From positions 1 through 56,004 of the forward strand of contig CAMLHZ010000019.1 in NCBI GenBank assembly GCA_946480085.1: a DNA stretch of 56,004 bases. Direction: 5' to 3'. Each line of letters begins with the position of its first letter. Positions within the stretch are counted from its first letter, which is position 1. The notes beneath the pieces are model-generated. The model saw only the letters and a list, made by a program, of their open reading frames with translations, had not been told where the DNA came from and made no database searches. Source of the DNA: an uncultured Flavobacteriales bacterium (GTDB taxonomy: Bacteria > Bacteroidota > Bacteroidia > Flavobacteriales > Crocinitomicaceae). A program made the position numbers and the translations under genes. Positions 41,326 through 50,103 of the stretch are shown one piece after another.

Positions 41326-42267
41326 ATGAAGCATTTTCTGGCACCAAAGGAAACGAAATCAGGCTGGTATTGGTACGTTGTAAGTATCGTTTTTGTACTT
41401 GTAGGTTTAACAACTTTTTCAACTTCAATTCTCTGGTTCATCTATTCTTCCAAAGGAGAGATTAAAGCGGATACAAAAGCAGAAACGTTGATAGCTCAAT
41501 TCAGCAATAATCAGCAGTTTGTGATCAATATGATTCCATTTGTAATTGGATTTCTATTGCTCATTTATGCTGCTCGGGTTATTCATAGAAGAACATTTTT
41601 GTCCTTTATAACCACACGACCTCAACTTGATTTAAAAAGAATCGTGGTTGGTTTTTTACTTTGGTTTATCATTACGGTTGTACTGTTTTCTGTGGAATTG
41701 GCGCAAGGAGCAACACAATATCAGTGGAATCTGGAATGGAATGATTTTCTAATCTTACTGGCTTTAGCAATCGCAATTACACCCATTCAAACCGGTTTCG
41801 AGGAGATCTTAATTCGTGGATTTGGAATGCAGTTGTTTGCCCGTTTCGTGAGAATACCAATAATTGTGATTCTTATGAGTGCTGGTAGTTTTACTGTTCT
41901 CCATTTAGGTAATCCGGAAGTTGATGCCATGGGTTATGTAGCGCTGTCTTACTACATTTTATCTGGAATTCTCACAGCCTTTATTGCCGTTATGGATGAC
42001 GGATTGGAGCTTTCCTGGGGATTCCATATCGCAAATAACCTATTTGCAATACTAATCGTTACGAGTAATACGAGTGCTTTGAGAACAGATGCACTGTATT
42101 TGGATACTTCAGCCCAGCAAGCAATTGGGTGGGAAATGCTGGTTGTACCTTTTTTATTTTTTCCGTTATTTGTTTTCATTCTTTCAAGAATCTATCGTTG
42201 GAAGAATTGGAAGGGGAAACTTTTCGGTACTTTAGAAACAAATCATAAAGCAGAGGAGCAGGAGTAG
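41326..42267 (+). CDS. CPBP-family intramembrane glutamic endopeptidase (Abi/Rce1 type)
   Basis: The 313-residue membrane protein has about eight hydrophobic helices. The three family motifs are intact: EEILIRG (EExxxR, about 163-169), FTVLH (FxxxH, about 190), and HIANN (HxxxN, about 235). Family members cut prenylated or other membrane-embedded peptides and often mature bacteriocins or provide immunity; substrates are mostly unknown. The ABC ATPase gene starts one base after its stop codon, so the protease and the NatAB-like exporter probably form one operon. Confidence 0.9.
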   Translation: MKHFLAPKETKSGWYWYVVSIVFVLVGLTTFSTSILWFIYSSKGEIKADTKAETLIAQFSNNQQFVINMIPFVIGFLLLIYAARVIHRRTFLSFITTRPQLDLKRIVVGFLLWFIITVVLFSVELAQGATQYQWNLEWNDFLILLALAIAITPIQTGFEEILIRGFGMQLFARFVRIPIIVILMSAGSFTVLHLGNPEVDAMGYVALSYYILSGILTAFIAVMDDGLELSWGFHIANNLFAILIVTSNTSALRTDALYLDTSAQQAIGWEMLVVPFLFFPLFVFILSRIYRWKNWKGKLFGTLETNHKAEEQE

Positions 42268-42268
42268 T

Positions 42269-43198
42269 ATGCTTGAACTAACAAATATTACAAAGAGATA
42301 CAATAGGAAACTTGCTATTGAAGACATCTCTCTTCATCTAAAGCAAGGTGAGATCTTTGGTTTACTTGGGCCGAATGGTGCGGGTAAAACAACTATAATC
42401 CGTATCATCAATAGAATCGTAGAACAGGATAGTGGATCCGTTCGTTTCAAAGGAAATTTAATGCAGCAACGCGATTTGGGCTATGTTGGTTATTTGCCTG
42501 AAGAACGCGGATTATATAAAAATATGACGGTTGAGGCTCATGCACGTTTTCTTGGAAGCTTGCGTGGAATGTCGAAAAAGGAATGCGATACGGCACTCGA
42601 TTATTGGCTCGAGCGTTTTCAAATTCAGTCGTGGAGAAAACAGCGTATTGAAGAGCTTTCGAAAGGAATGGCGCAAAAAGTGCAATTTATTTGTGCTGTT
42701 CTTCATGAACCGGATTTATTGATCCTTGATGAGCCTTTTTCAGGTTTCGACCCTGTAAATGTGGAATTGATCAAGCAAGAGCTGCTTGAGATGAAGCACA
42801 AAGGCAAAACCATCTTGATTTCTACGCATAATATGCGTTCTGTGGAAGAAATTTGTGATCGTGTTGCGTTGATACATGAATCAAGAAAAGTATTGGAGGG
42901 AACGGTTTCTGAACTTCAGGAAAAAACCAAAGAAGGTGAGTATGCAGTTAAGTTCAGAGGAAATATGATCTCCTTCGTCAATGCGCTTTGGACAGGTTTC
43001 GAGTTAATTGATAAAGAAATTTTGGGCGATGATCGATTTATTGCCCGAGTGAAAATGCGAGGCGACAATTCCTTCGAAGATTTACTAAAAGTATTAATGG
43101 GTAACGTGAAAATTGAAGCTGCGTGGGAAGTTCTTCCTTCCATGCACGATGTGTTTATCTCTAATGTTCAACCAAAAACTTCAGAAAATGAAAAATAG
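42269..43198 (+). CDS. ABC exporter ATP-binding protein (NatA-like)
   Basis: The 309-residue ATPase has Walker A LGPNGAGKTT (about 36-45), signature LSKGMAQKVQF (about 131-141), Walker B LLILDEPFSGFDP (about 151-163) and the switch histidine in ISTHNM (about 187-192). The C-terminal region (about 215-305) corresponds to DUF4162 of the NatA/CcmA-type group. It works with the permease encoded next; the permease ATG lies 11 bp before the stop codon of this gene. Likely role: export of Na+, a peptide or a lipid-like substrate. Confidence 0.93.
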   Translation: MLELTNITKRYNRKLAIEDISLHLKQGEIFGLLGPNGAGKTTIIRIINRIVEQDSGSVRFKGNLMQQRDLGYVGYLPEERGLYKNMTVEAHARFLGSLRGMSKKECDTALDYWLERFQIQSWRKQRIEELSKGMAQKVQFICAVLHEPDLLILDEPFSGFDPVNVELIKQELLEMKHKGKTILISTHNMRSVEEICDRVALIHESRKVLEGTVSELQEKTKEGEYAVKFRGNMISFVNALWTGFELIDKEILGDDRFIARVKMRGDNSFEDLLKVLMGNVKIEAAWEVLPSMHDVFISNVQPKTSENEK

Positions 43199-44477
43199 TT
43201 GGATAATAGCGAAAAGGGAATTGTTTGAGCGCTTAGGAAGTCGTTCGTTCATTTTTATGGCCATACTTGGTCCGGCACTCGTTCTTTTAATGCTTTACTT
43301 ACTTTTTGCGATTGGAGGGAACGATCAGCAGCATTGGAAAGTGCTCATTGCCGATCACAAAAACATTATGGATCATAAGATCATGGCAAAGGAAGATCCG
43401 AATGTGAAATATTTCTTTGTGAACGATGTGATTGAGATCGAGGATTTTGCAAATGATCCGCGTTACAAGGATTTTGACGCAATGGTTGAGATTAATGAAG
43501 GTGTTTACAGCAATAAATCCGGTTTCGTTTTTTATAAGGAAAAGCCATCTGTTAAAATGCAGATAGACCTTCGTTATCATGTGGAACGAAGATTGGAGGA
43601 AATTTATGCACAGGAATACACCGATTTAACTTACAGTCAGTTTAGACGTATTAAGCAACCGCTGAACTTAGGATTCAAAAATGCATTTAATCCAAAAGAA
43701 GAAACTGATTCCCTTTTTGCATGGGCAGGATTGTTTTTCGGATGTGTCATTTTCGTTTTCATCTTCCTTTTCGGAATGACGATTCTTAGGTCGGTTGGAA
43801 AAGAAAAAACCAATAGAATTGTTGAAGTAATGCTGGCTTCAGTTTCACCACGACAATTATTATCCGGTAAGATCATTGGAATAGGGATTAGTGCATTTAT
43901 CCAATTCGCACTTTGGGTTTGTCTTATTGCACTTGGTTTGTATTTAATGCGTACATCTATTTTTGTCGACATATTTGATCCGGCAGCGGGTGAAAATGGA
44001 ATTCAATCGGTGACAAATGAATTCATTGTTTTGGTTTTCGATCGAATTGATTTTGGAATCATTTTACCGTACTTCTTTATATTCTTCGTTCTTGGATATT
44101 TGTTTTACGGAGCATTTTTCGCAGCGCTTGGTGCTGTTTCAGGATCAGAATCCGACGGACAGCAGTTTCTGATTCCCTTAGTTGCGATTTTGTTCTTTTC
44201 CATTTATGCAGGCTATTCAGTAGCCGTTCATCCGGAAGCAGCCTCATCTACATTTTATTCATTCTTACCCTTCACTGCTCCAATTGCAATGATGGTTCGT
44301 TTGGCACAGGGATTTGGTCCGGGAGAAGTTATACAATTGTATTTATCCATTTTGGTAATGATTATCTCTGCTGTTATTCTACTTTGGGTTGCGGCACGTT
44401 TGTATAAAAATGGTTTATTACAGTTTGGACATTCCATTCGCCTTCGTACCATTTTCACTTGGTTAAAAATGAAATAG
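43188..44477 (+). CDS. ABC exporter permease (NatB-like, ABC-2 family)
   Basis: The 429-residue protein starts at the ATG at 43188 (an earlier in-frame start would run through the ATPase gene). It opens WIIAKRELFERLGSRSFIFM, the usual start of NatB/ABC-2 permeases, with helix 1 at about 20-45, a periplasmic loop of about 130 residues, then about five helices (FGCVIFVFIFLFGMTILRSVGKEKTNRIVEVMLASVSP is a typical intracellular coupling region). Overlap with the ATPase gene shows that both subunits are made together. With the CPBP protease gene in front, a peptide export and maturation unit is possible (inference). Confidence 0.9.
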   Translation: MKNSWIIAKRELFERLGSRSFIFMAILGPALVLLMLYLLFAIGGNDQQHWKVLIADHKNIMDHKIMAKEDPNVKYFFVNDVIEIEDFANDPRYKDFDAMVEINEGVYSNKSGFVFYKEKPSVKMQIDLRYHVERRLEEIYAQEYTDLTYSQFRRIKQPLNLGFKNAFNPKEETDSLFAWAGLFFGCVIFVFIFLFGMTILRSVGKEKTNRIVEVMLASVSPRQLLSGKIIGIGISAFIQFALWVCLIALGLYLMRTSIFVDIFDPAAGENGIQSVTNEFIVLVFDRIDFGIILPYFFIFFVLGYLFYGAFFAALGAVSGSESDGQQFLIPLVAILFFSIYAGYSVAVHPEAASSTFYSFLPFTAPIAMMVRLAQGFGPGEVIQLYLSILVMIISAVILLWVAARLYKNGLLQFGHSIRLRTIFTWLKMK

Positions 44478-44522
44478 CGTTGTGAATTTTTATGGTAAGT
44501 TGATCAACAGATTTCAGATTTA

Positions 44523-44551
44523 TTGCTGATTTTTAGACTAACTTACATTTG
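44523..44551 (+). promoter_or_regulatory. Promoter of the Ppx/GppA gene (TTG-N18-TACATTTG)
   Basis: TTG (44523-44525) and TACATTTG (44544-44551) match the Bacteroidota primary-sigma consensus with 18-bp spacing. The -7 box ends 26 bp before the ATG at 44578. Confidence 0.65.
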
Positions 44552-44577
44552 AAGTTGCAACCAAGAAATGATTTAAT

Positions 44578-45477
44578 ATGCGCGTTGGAATAATTGATTT
44601 GGGAACAAACACATTTAATTTGTTGATCGCTGATACCACATCAACGAGTTTCCAGGTCATTTGTAACGTGAAGGAAGGTGTTGCTCTCGGAATGGGAGGA
44701 ATTACCAGGAATACCATAAGCGAAGAGGCACAGGAACGGGCATTTATGGCTTTCGCACATTTTTTCGAAGTGTGTAAGGCTTACAAAGTGGAAGAGGTGA
44801 TGGGCTTTGGAACTTCTGCAGTTCGCGATGCTGAAAACGGTTATTCATTCACGGCCGAGTTATACAAGCGCTTTTCCATTGAAGTTGAAATTATCGATGG
44901 TCTGGAAGAAGCGGAGTTAATTTACCAAGGCGTAAGTTGGAGCTATAATTTCGAGCGACCGTCTTTAATTATGGATATTGGTGGTGGCAGCACTGAATTT
45001 ATTTGGGTGAAAGAAGGTGAAGAACGTAAAAGTTGCAGCTTGAATATTGGCGTTTCCAGAGCAATCCAGCAATTCCCGTGTTCAGATCCGTTGACTGAGG
45101 AAGAGAAGAAAACATTGATCGATTGGTTCGAACAGGAAGGTGAAATTCTGAATTCTTTTGATGATGTTGAAGTTCTTGTCGGTGCCAGTGGAAGCTTTGA
45201 AACATTCTATGAAATGTTCCATCAACATTCGTTTCCCGAGGGAATTGAAACTCGAGAAATGACAATAGAAGAACTTCGGAACGAGTTGGATTGGATCATT
45301 TCGAGTACCCTCGACCAGCGCGAACAACACCCGTATATTATTCCAATTCGTAGAAAAATGGCACCAATTGCAGCTTTGAAGACCAGATGGGTGCTGGATA
45401 AATTCAATATTCAGTCGCTTGTTATTTCTCCATGTTCACTTAAAGAAGGAGTTTTGAAGCGCTTTAGTCAGAAATAA
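44578..45477 (+). CDS. Ppx/GppA-family phosphatase (exopolyphosphatase-like)
   Basis: The 299-residue protein has the ASKHA-fold motifs of the family: GIIDLGTNTFNLLIAD (about 3-18), GFGTSAVRDA (about 80-89), ELIYQGVSW and MDIGGGSTEFIWV (about 131-143). It would hydrolyse polyphosphate or convert pppGpp to ppGpp, thus influencing phosphate storage or the stringent response; the family is too broad to say which. It lacks the long C-terminal HD-like extension of E. coli Ppx. It stands alone with its own promoter. Confidence 0.9.
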   Translation: MRVGIIDLGTNTFNLLIADTTSTSFQVICNVKEGVALGMGGITRNTISEEAQERAFMAFAHFFEVCKAYKVEEVMGFGTSAVRDAENGYSFTAELYKRFSIEVEIIDGLEEAELIYQGVSWSYNFERPSLIMDIGGGSTEFIWVKEGEERKSCSLNIGVSRAIQQFPCSDPLTEEEKKTLIDWFEQEGEILNSFDDVEVLVGASGSFETFYEMFHQHSFPEGIETREMTIEELRNELDWIISSTLDQREQHPYIIPIRRKMAPIAALKTRWVLDKFNIQSLVISPCSLKEGVLKRFSQK

Positions 45478-45487
45478 AGATTAAATA

Positions 45488-45540
45488 ATCAAAAGTTCAA
45501 AAGAACTTTGAACCTATTTAAACGCTTGAACTTGTTGAAC
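45488..45540. repeat. GTTCAAA-type short-period repeat with AGTTC/GAACT inverted parts
   Basis: The stretch reads as imperfect GTTCAAA/TTGAACC units, partly inverted, and begins about 10 bp after the phosphatase stop codon. Related to the set at 37957-37996. Confidence 0.55.
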
Positions 45541-45618
45541 CAGCTTTGATTTTGTTTTGAACATTTTACCTAACTTTCACCCTGAAATTGTGACAACTAA
45601 AAACAAGCTTTTAAGAGC

Positions 45619-46794
45619 ATGGCAAAAATTCTAATTATTGATGATGAGCGCGCAATCCGTCGCGCACTAAGAGAAATTCTTGAGTTCGAAAACTTTCAGG
45701 TTGACGAAGCCGAGCATGGAATTGAAGGATTAGAGAAAGCGAAAAATACGCTTTACGATATCATTTTCTGTGATATCAAAATGCCGCAAATGGACGGTTT
45801 GGAAGTTCTTGATGGCCTGAACGAAGCAAAAGTGGATGCTCCGGTAATTATGATTTCTGGTCATGCAAGCATTGAAACAGCTGTTGAAGCTATCAAAAAA
45901 GGCGCATTCGATTTTATTGAAAAACCGCTTGACTTAAACCGCATTTTGGTGACTGTTCGAAATGCAAAAGAGCGTGTTGTACTTGTGGAGGAAACGAAAC
46001 AATTAAAAACAACGGTGAAGCGTTTTAAAGGTTCTTCCATCATTGGTGAAACCGAAGGGATCAACAAAATCAAGGAAATGATTGAGAAAGTTGCTCCTTC
46101 TGATGCGCGTGTATTGATTACAGGTGGAAACGGAACCGGAAAGGAATTGGTGGCTCGGTCATTACATGATTTCTCTAACCGTAAGAAAATGCCATTTGTT
46201 GAGGTGAATTGTGCAGCTATTCCGGGAGAATTGATTGAAAGTGAGTTGTTTGGTCATGAAAAAGGCGCGTTTACATCGGCAGTTAAAGACAAAAAAGGAA
46301 AATTCGAATTGGCAAGTGGTGGAACATTGTTCCTTGACGAAATTGGAGATATGAGTTTGTCTGCACAAGCAAAAGTACTTCGTGCTTTACAGGAAAATGT
46401 AGTGCAACGCGTAGGAAGCGAGCGTGATATTAAGATTGATTCCCGTGTACTTGCCGCTACCAATAAAGATTTACGAAAAGAAATTGCTGAAGGACGTTTC
46501 AGAGAAGATTTATACCACCGTTTAGCGGTAATTCTCATTCATGTTCCATCATTGAATGAACGAAGAGATGATATTCCATTGTTGGCTGAACACTTCCTTA
46601 CTTTGGTTTGTGCTGAGCACGGAATTCCAAGAAAAAACTTTGCTGAAGAAGCATTAACAGCATTGAAGGAAACAGACTGGACAGGAAATATCAGGGAACT
46701 GAGAAACATTGTTGAACGCTTAGTTATTTTGGGTGATCAAACCATTTCTGAAAGCGATGTGAAGATGTTTGCCAATCCGAAAGCTGGAGTTTAA
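45619..46794 (+). CDS. Sigma-54-type response regulator lacking a DNA-binding domain
   Basis: The 391-residue NtrC-type protein has a receiver domain (phospho-accepting D52; D8/D9; K102 in EKPLD) and an AAA+ domain (Walker A GGNGTGKE about 169-176, ELFGHEKGAFTSA with the sigma-54-contact motif at 216-221, LFLDEIGD Walker B, then RNIVERL sensor region). The usual GAFTGA reads GAFTSA. It ends shortly after the AAA+ domain, with no Fis-type helix-turn-helix, so it would act on RNA polymerase from solution like FlgR of Helicobacter. I recall similar proteins in other Bacteroidota. The partner sensor kinase is not encoded here. It could activate sigma-54-like promoters such as those suggested for dnaK and grpE (speculation). 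Confidence 0.9.
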   Translation: MAKILIIDDERAIRRALREILEFENFQVDEAEHGIEGLEKAKNTLYDIIFCDIKMPQMDGLEVLDGLNEAKVDAPVIMISGHASIETAVEAIKKGAFDFIEKPLDLNRILVTVRNAKERVVLVEETKQLKTTVKRFKGSSIIGETEGINKIKEMIEKVAPSDARVLITGGNGTGKELVARSLHDFSNRKKMPFVEVNCAAIPGELIESELFGHEKGAFTSAVKDKKGKFELASGGTLFLDEIGDMSLSAQAKVLRALQENVVQRVGSERDIKIDSRVLAATNKDLRKEIAEGRFREDLYHRLAVILIHVPSLNERRDDIPLLAEHFLTLVCAEHGIPRKNFAEEALTALKETDWTGNIRELRNIVERLVILGDQTISESDVKMFANPKAGV

Positions 46795-46810
46795 ACAAAC
46801 ATACGAAATT

Positions 46811-46859
46811 AAAAAAGCCCTGAATTGTCAACCTTGGCCGACACTTCAGGACTTTTTTT
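46811..46859. terminator. Bidirectional terminator with AACCNNGGC loop
   Basis: AAAAAAGCCCTGAA...GTC pairs with GAC...TTCAGG-CTTTTTTT around the loop AACCTTGGCC. It lies between the convergent response-regulator gene and the large T9SS gene. Stem and loop closely resemble the terminator at 50041-50087. Confidence 0.9.
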
Positions 46860-46874
46860 GTACCTAAAACTCTA

Positions 46875-49800
46875 TTATTTGATGAGGTGGACAAAGCCTT
46901 GTCCTTCCAGTTTTTCATCCTGAGCACCAGTTGCGGTGTAGATGAATGTGTATACACCTTCAACAACTTCGTTTGAACTGTTTGTTGAAGTACCATTCCA
47001 TTTAAAGTTCAGATCATCACTAGTGAAAACAACTTGTCCCCATCTATTAACGATATCTATGTGTATGGTTTTAATATTCAATAATTCAAATTCGAAGTAA
47101 TCGTTTGCCTGATCACCGTTTGGCGTAAAGACATTCGGATAACTCAGGTCTACTGGAACAATTACAGGAGGAATGACAATTGGCGGATCAGTAACCACTA
47201 TTGTAACGAAAGCTGTATCTGAACAATTCCCTTGATTTGCAACCAGGTAAGCGGTGTAAGTTCCAGTTGTATAGGTTTCCGATTGTCCGCTTAGATCTGT
47301 TGATGTTGTAGTGTTTCCATTTCCAAAGTTCCATTCAAAATCGGTTGAGTTGGTACTTGAGTTCCCAAAATTCACTACAAGCGGGTTATAGCCTGATGTT
47401 GGATTGGCATTCAAAATCGCATTTGGTGGATTGTTTACGTCGACAAAAACAGAATCATAGCGGTAACAGCCATCCGATTCGATGGAAATGTAATACCATC
47501 CTGATCCTAAATTTTGCCAAACCGATGCATTGATCTGATTTGGATTTGAAGCTCCCGGACCATTCCATGTATAAACCGGTTGGTCATTGAACGTTCCGGT
47601 GTTTGTTACATAAGCAACTCCGTTATTGATCCCGCAATCTGTTGGTTCAGATTCTACCAAGTCGAAATCCCATGGCATTGGAGTGATAGTTACTAACGCA
47701 GAATCGGAGATCACACATCCATTCGGACTCAATGTGGAAACGGTAAAATAACCGCTGTTTGTAGGTGAAATGGTTGCTGTTGTTGCTCCGGTTTCCCAAA
47801 CAAGATTAGGATTAGGAAAATTCGTGGATGCCGTCAAGGTTTCCTGTTCGTTCGCACAGAAGAGAATATCGTTTCCAGCGCTGATGGTGCTTTGATCATA
47901 AGAAACAACAACAGTGTCTGATTGAATACAGATAGAACTGAATGTAATATCATCCAAAGCGAAATCATTATTTCCGGAAATGTTTTGCGCCACAATGCTG
48001 ATGTTTGCCGTTGTACTTACTCCGGAATTCCATGTTTCGAAGAACTGCTGCCAATCGCAACCAAGTAAAGTAGGTGAGAAAACGGGACCGATTTGCACAT
48101 TATTAATGTAAAATTGTAAGTTGGAAACATTGCCAGCTGTTATGTTCTCTACACTGGTTACCCAAGTTGAAAAATTGTAGTTGGTGTTTGGATTTACGGC
48201 AACACTTTGTCCCCAAACCTGTGTATTTGGAACAGTTGAACCGTTCACAACCATCATATTTCCCGGACCCGTTGGTGTATGATCAACACAGTTCACAAAG
48301 TTGTTATGAACGTTATGCGGATTCGTTGTAATTGCATAAGTTCCAGCGTTTGTCAAAAGTCCAAATGCACCCCCAACTCCAGGACCATAACCAGTTGTAA
48401 ATCCCGTGTTTCCAGCTTCAAAATCACCGTTGATAACCAAATTTTCTGTTGTTGTTTGAACTTCAAGAATAACTGTTGTTGGTGAAGAAATGGTAATAGT
48501 GGTTTGGTTTCCGCTAGTTACATTCCATGAGAAATAATCATATCCGGCTGGTACAGTAAAGTCGATAGTTTCGCCGGCACACAGCGTGGTGTCGCTTCCT
48601 ATATCGATTCCGTCAGCGCTTCCGATAAAGAAGGAGAAATTAGCAACGTCTGCCGGACAAGCACCGTTTGCTGGAACGGTATAAGTAAAAGTGTAAGTTC
48701 CTCCTGAAATTGGAGCCGTATTCCAGCTTCCTGTTCCAGTGTTCAATGTTCCGGACGGTGTTCCGGTTGTTTCTGCCCAAATTCCACCACCTGTTGTTCC
48801 AGCTGAAAGGAAGTTGTTGAGGTCGAAAGTTTGTCCTGGATTACAATAACTGGCTTCATCATCATTTCCGGCATTAACTGGGGTAGAAATAGTAATGCTC
48901 ACTGTTTCCTGATCATTACAGCCGGGAGAGCCATCGTATATGTACAGTGTTTGTGAACTATTAATGACAGCTCCGGCATTCAGAATAGTACCCGTACCAT
49001 TCGCACCAGTATAGTAATGTTGATTTCCAGATAGATTCGTTCCAGTGATTGCAGGAAGTGTGTAAGGTCCGCAATTCGCAATTGGACCAAGCGAATTAAT
49101 GTTTGGTGTGTTTATCAGATTAACCTGAACATTCGCAACAGAATCAGGACAAAATCCAGCGCCGTCAATTGTATAAGTGTAAGCACCATTTGTATTAGTT
49201 CCAGCCACAAAAGTTCCTTGTGAACCGTTTTGCAAAGCCGAAGGACCTGTCCACGCTCCAGAACTTGAAAGCCCTGAAATTTGAGAATATAAATCCACAT
49301 TTCCCAGAGCTGCACATTGTGTTAAGGTATAGTTTGAAGGAGTTGGATTACAAGCAGCAAGATACAGTTGATCAAGCCCTGCATCGTTACCAGCTGCTCC
49401 CGGAATATTCGTGATGATTTGAAAACGGATGATTCCACTTGTTGCAGTGAATGCCGGAAGCGTAACATTAACCCATGTACTGTTTGTTACAACCGTTTGC
49501 GTAGAAAGTACAACGTTTGAAGCATCGAGCACTTGAAAAGTAAGGTTGTTGGAACTACTGAAAGCATCTCTTGTCCAAAGTGAGAACCGGTAATTCTGAC
49601 CAACACAAACATCATAAGGTCTGTTATAGATCATACCCGAGAACCCGTCAACAATATTCAGATACATTCCTCTTGTACCTGAATGAACACATCCCGCATA
49701 CGTTTGTGGTGTATTTTGATAAGTAGTTCCGGGAACGATGTGTGGAATAACGGTTGTGTATTCAAAATCTTCGTTTACATAGGTAGACCATGTGCATTGT

Positions 49801-49877
49801 GCGGAAGATTTCAGTGAAACCAATGTTATTGAAATTGCTAGTAGGACAGACTTTAATTTGTGGGTCAACAGTATCAT
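46875..49877 (-). CDS. Large T9SS type-B surface protein with PKD and C-terminal gliding-motility domain (CHU_C)
   Basis: From the ATG at 49877 the protein is 1000 residues; upstream in-frame codons are non-ATG and overlap the promoter. It has a signal peptide (LVSLKSSAQC), a CBM/MAM-like beta-sandwich (about 20-180), several Ig-like repeats, a second beta-sandwich with NGDFEAGNTGFTTGYGPG (about 470-650), more Ig-like repeats, a PKD domain (STDFEWNFGNGNTT) and the CHU_C-type sorting domain (YPNVFTPNGDQANDYFEFE ... IVNRWGQVVF) at the end. Such proteins are exported by the type IX system and attached to the surface, probably in adhesion or gliding. Its C-terminal part is a close paralogue of the next gene. 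Confidence 0.88.
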   Translation of the reverse strand: MILLTHKLKSVLLAISITLVSLKSSAQCTWSTYVNEDFEYTTVIPHIVPGTTYQNTPQTYAGCVHSGTRGMYLNIVDGFSGMIYNRPYDVCVGQNYRFSLWTRDAFSSSNNLTFQVLDASNVVLSTQTVVTNSTWVNVTLPAFTATSGIIRFQIITNIPGAAGNDAGLDQLYLAACNPTPSNYTLTQCAALGNVDLYSQISGLSSSGAWTGPSALQNGSQGTFVAGTNTNGAYTYTIDGAGFCPDSVANVQVNLINTPNINSLGPIANCGPYTLPAITGTNLSGNQHYYTGANGTGTILNAGAVINSSQTLYIYDGSPGCNDQETVSITISTPVNAGNDDEASYCNPGQTFDLNNFLSAGTTGGGIWAETTGTPSGTLNTGTGSWNTAPISGGTYTFTYTVPANGACPADVANFSFFIGSADGIDIGSDTTLCAGETIDFTVPAGYDYFSWNVTSGNQTTITISSPTTVILEVQTTTENLVINGDFEAGNTGFTTGYGPGVGGAFGLLTNAGTYAITTNPHNVHNNFVNCVDHTPTGPGNMMVVNGSTVPNTQVWGQSVAVNPNTNYNFSTWVTSVENITAGNVSNLQFYINNVQIGPVFSPTLLGCDWQQFFETWNSGVSTTANISIVAQNISGNNDFALDDITFSSICIQSDTVVVSYDQSTISAGNDILFCANEQETLTASTNFPNPNLVWETGATTATISPTNSGYFTVSTLSPNGCVISDSALVTITPMPWDFDLVESEPTDCGINNGVAYVTNTGTFNDQPVYTWNGPGASNPNQINASVWQNLGSGWYYISIESDGCYRYDSVFVDVNNPPNAILNANPTSGYNPLVVNFGNSSTNSTDFEWNFGNGNTTTSTDLSGQSETYTTGTYTAYLVANQGNCSDTAFVTIVVTDPPIVIPPVIVPVDLSYPNVFTPNGDQANDYFEFELLNIKTIHIDIVNRWGQVVFTSDDLNFKWNGTSTNSSNEVVEGVYTFIYTATGAQDEKLEGQGFVHLIK

Positions 49878-49895
49878 AGCTAATGTATAGTAGCA

Positions 49896-49903
49896 CAAAT
49901 CTA
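49896..49903 (-). promoter_or_regulatory. TAGATTTG promoter -7 box for the large T9SS gene
   Basis: Read on the minus strand, TAGATTTG lies 18 bp upstream of the ATG at 49877 and fits TAnnTTTG. A matching TTG box is not obvious. It supports the 49877 start over the upstream TTG codon. Confidence 0.5.
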
Positions 49904-50040
49904 TATCATGATGGAATGTTTCTACTTAAAAGTGTTAGGACAAAAAAAGGACAAGATGCTTATTTATAAAGGATTGCGCTTAAATAAAACAGAATGTTTC
50001 ACAAATAGTTTATTATTTAACATTACATTGTAGTGTAAGA

Positions 50041-50087
50041 AAAAGCCCTGAAGTGTCAACCGCGGCTGATACTTCAGGGCTTTTTTA
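50041..50087 (-). terminator. Terminator with AACCNNGGC loop, near-copy of 46811-46859
   Basis: AAAAAGCCCTGAAGTGTC pairs with GATACTTCAGGGCTTTTTT around AACCGCGGCT. It follows the second T9SS type-B gene, as the other copy follows the first, so the terminator was probably duplicated together with the gene end. Confidence 0.9.
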
Positions 50088-50103
50088 ATATTATTCGTAA
50101 AGT

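Noticed and set aside
41326..44477. Bacteriocin biosynthesis cluster around the CPBP protease and ABC exporter
   Set aside because: No precursor peptide with a GG-type leader or modification enzyme is visible nearby, so only a possible peptide-export role is noted.
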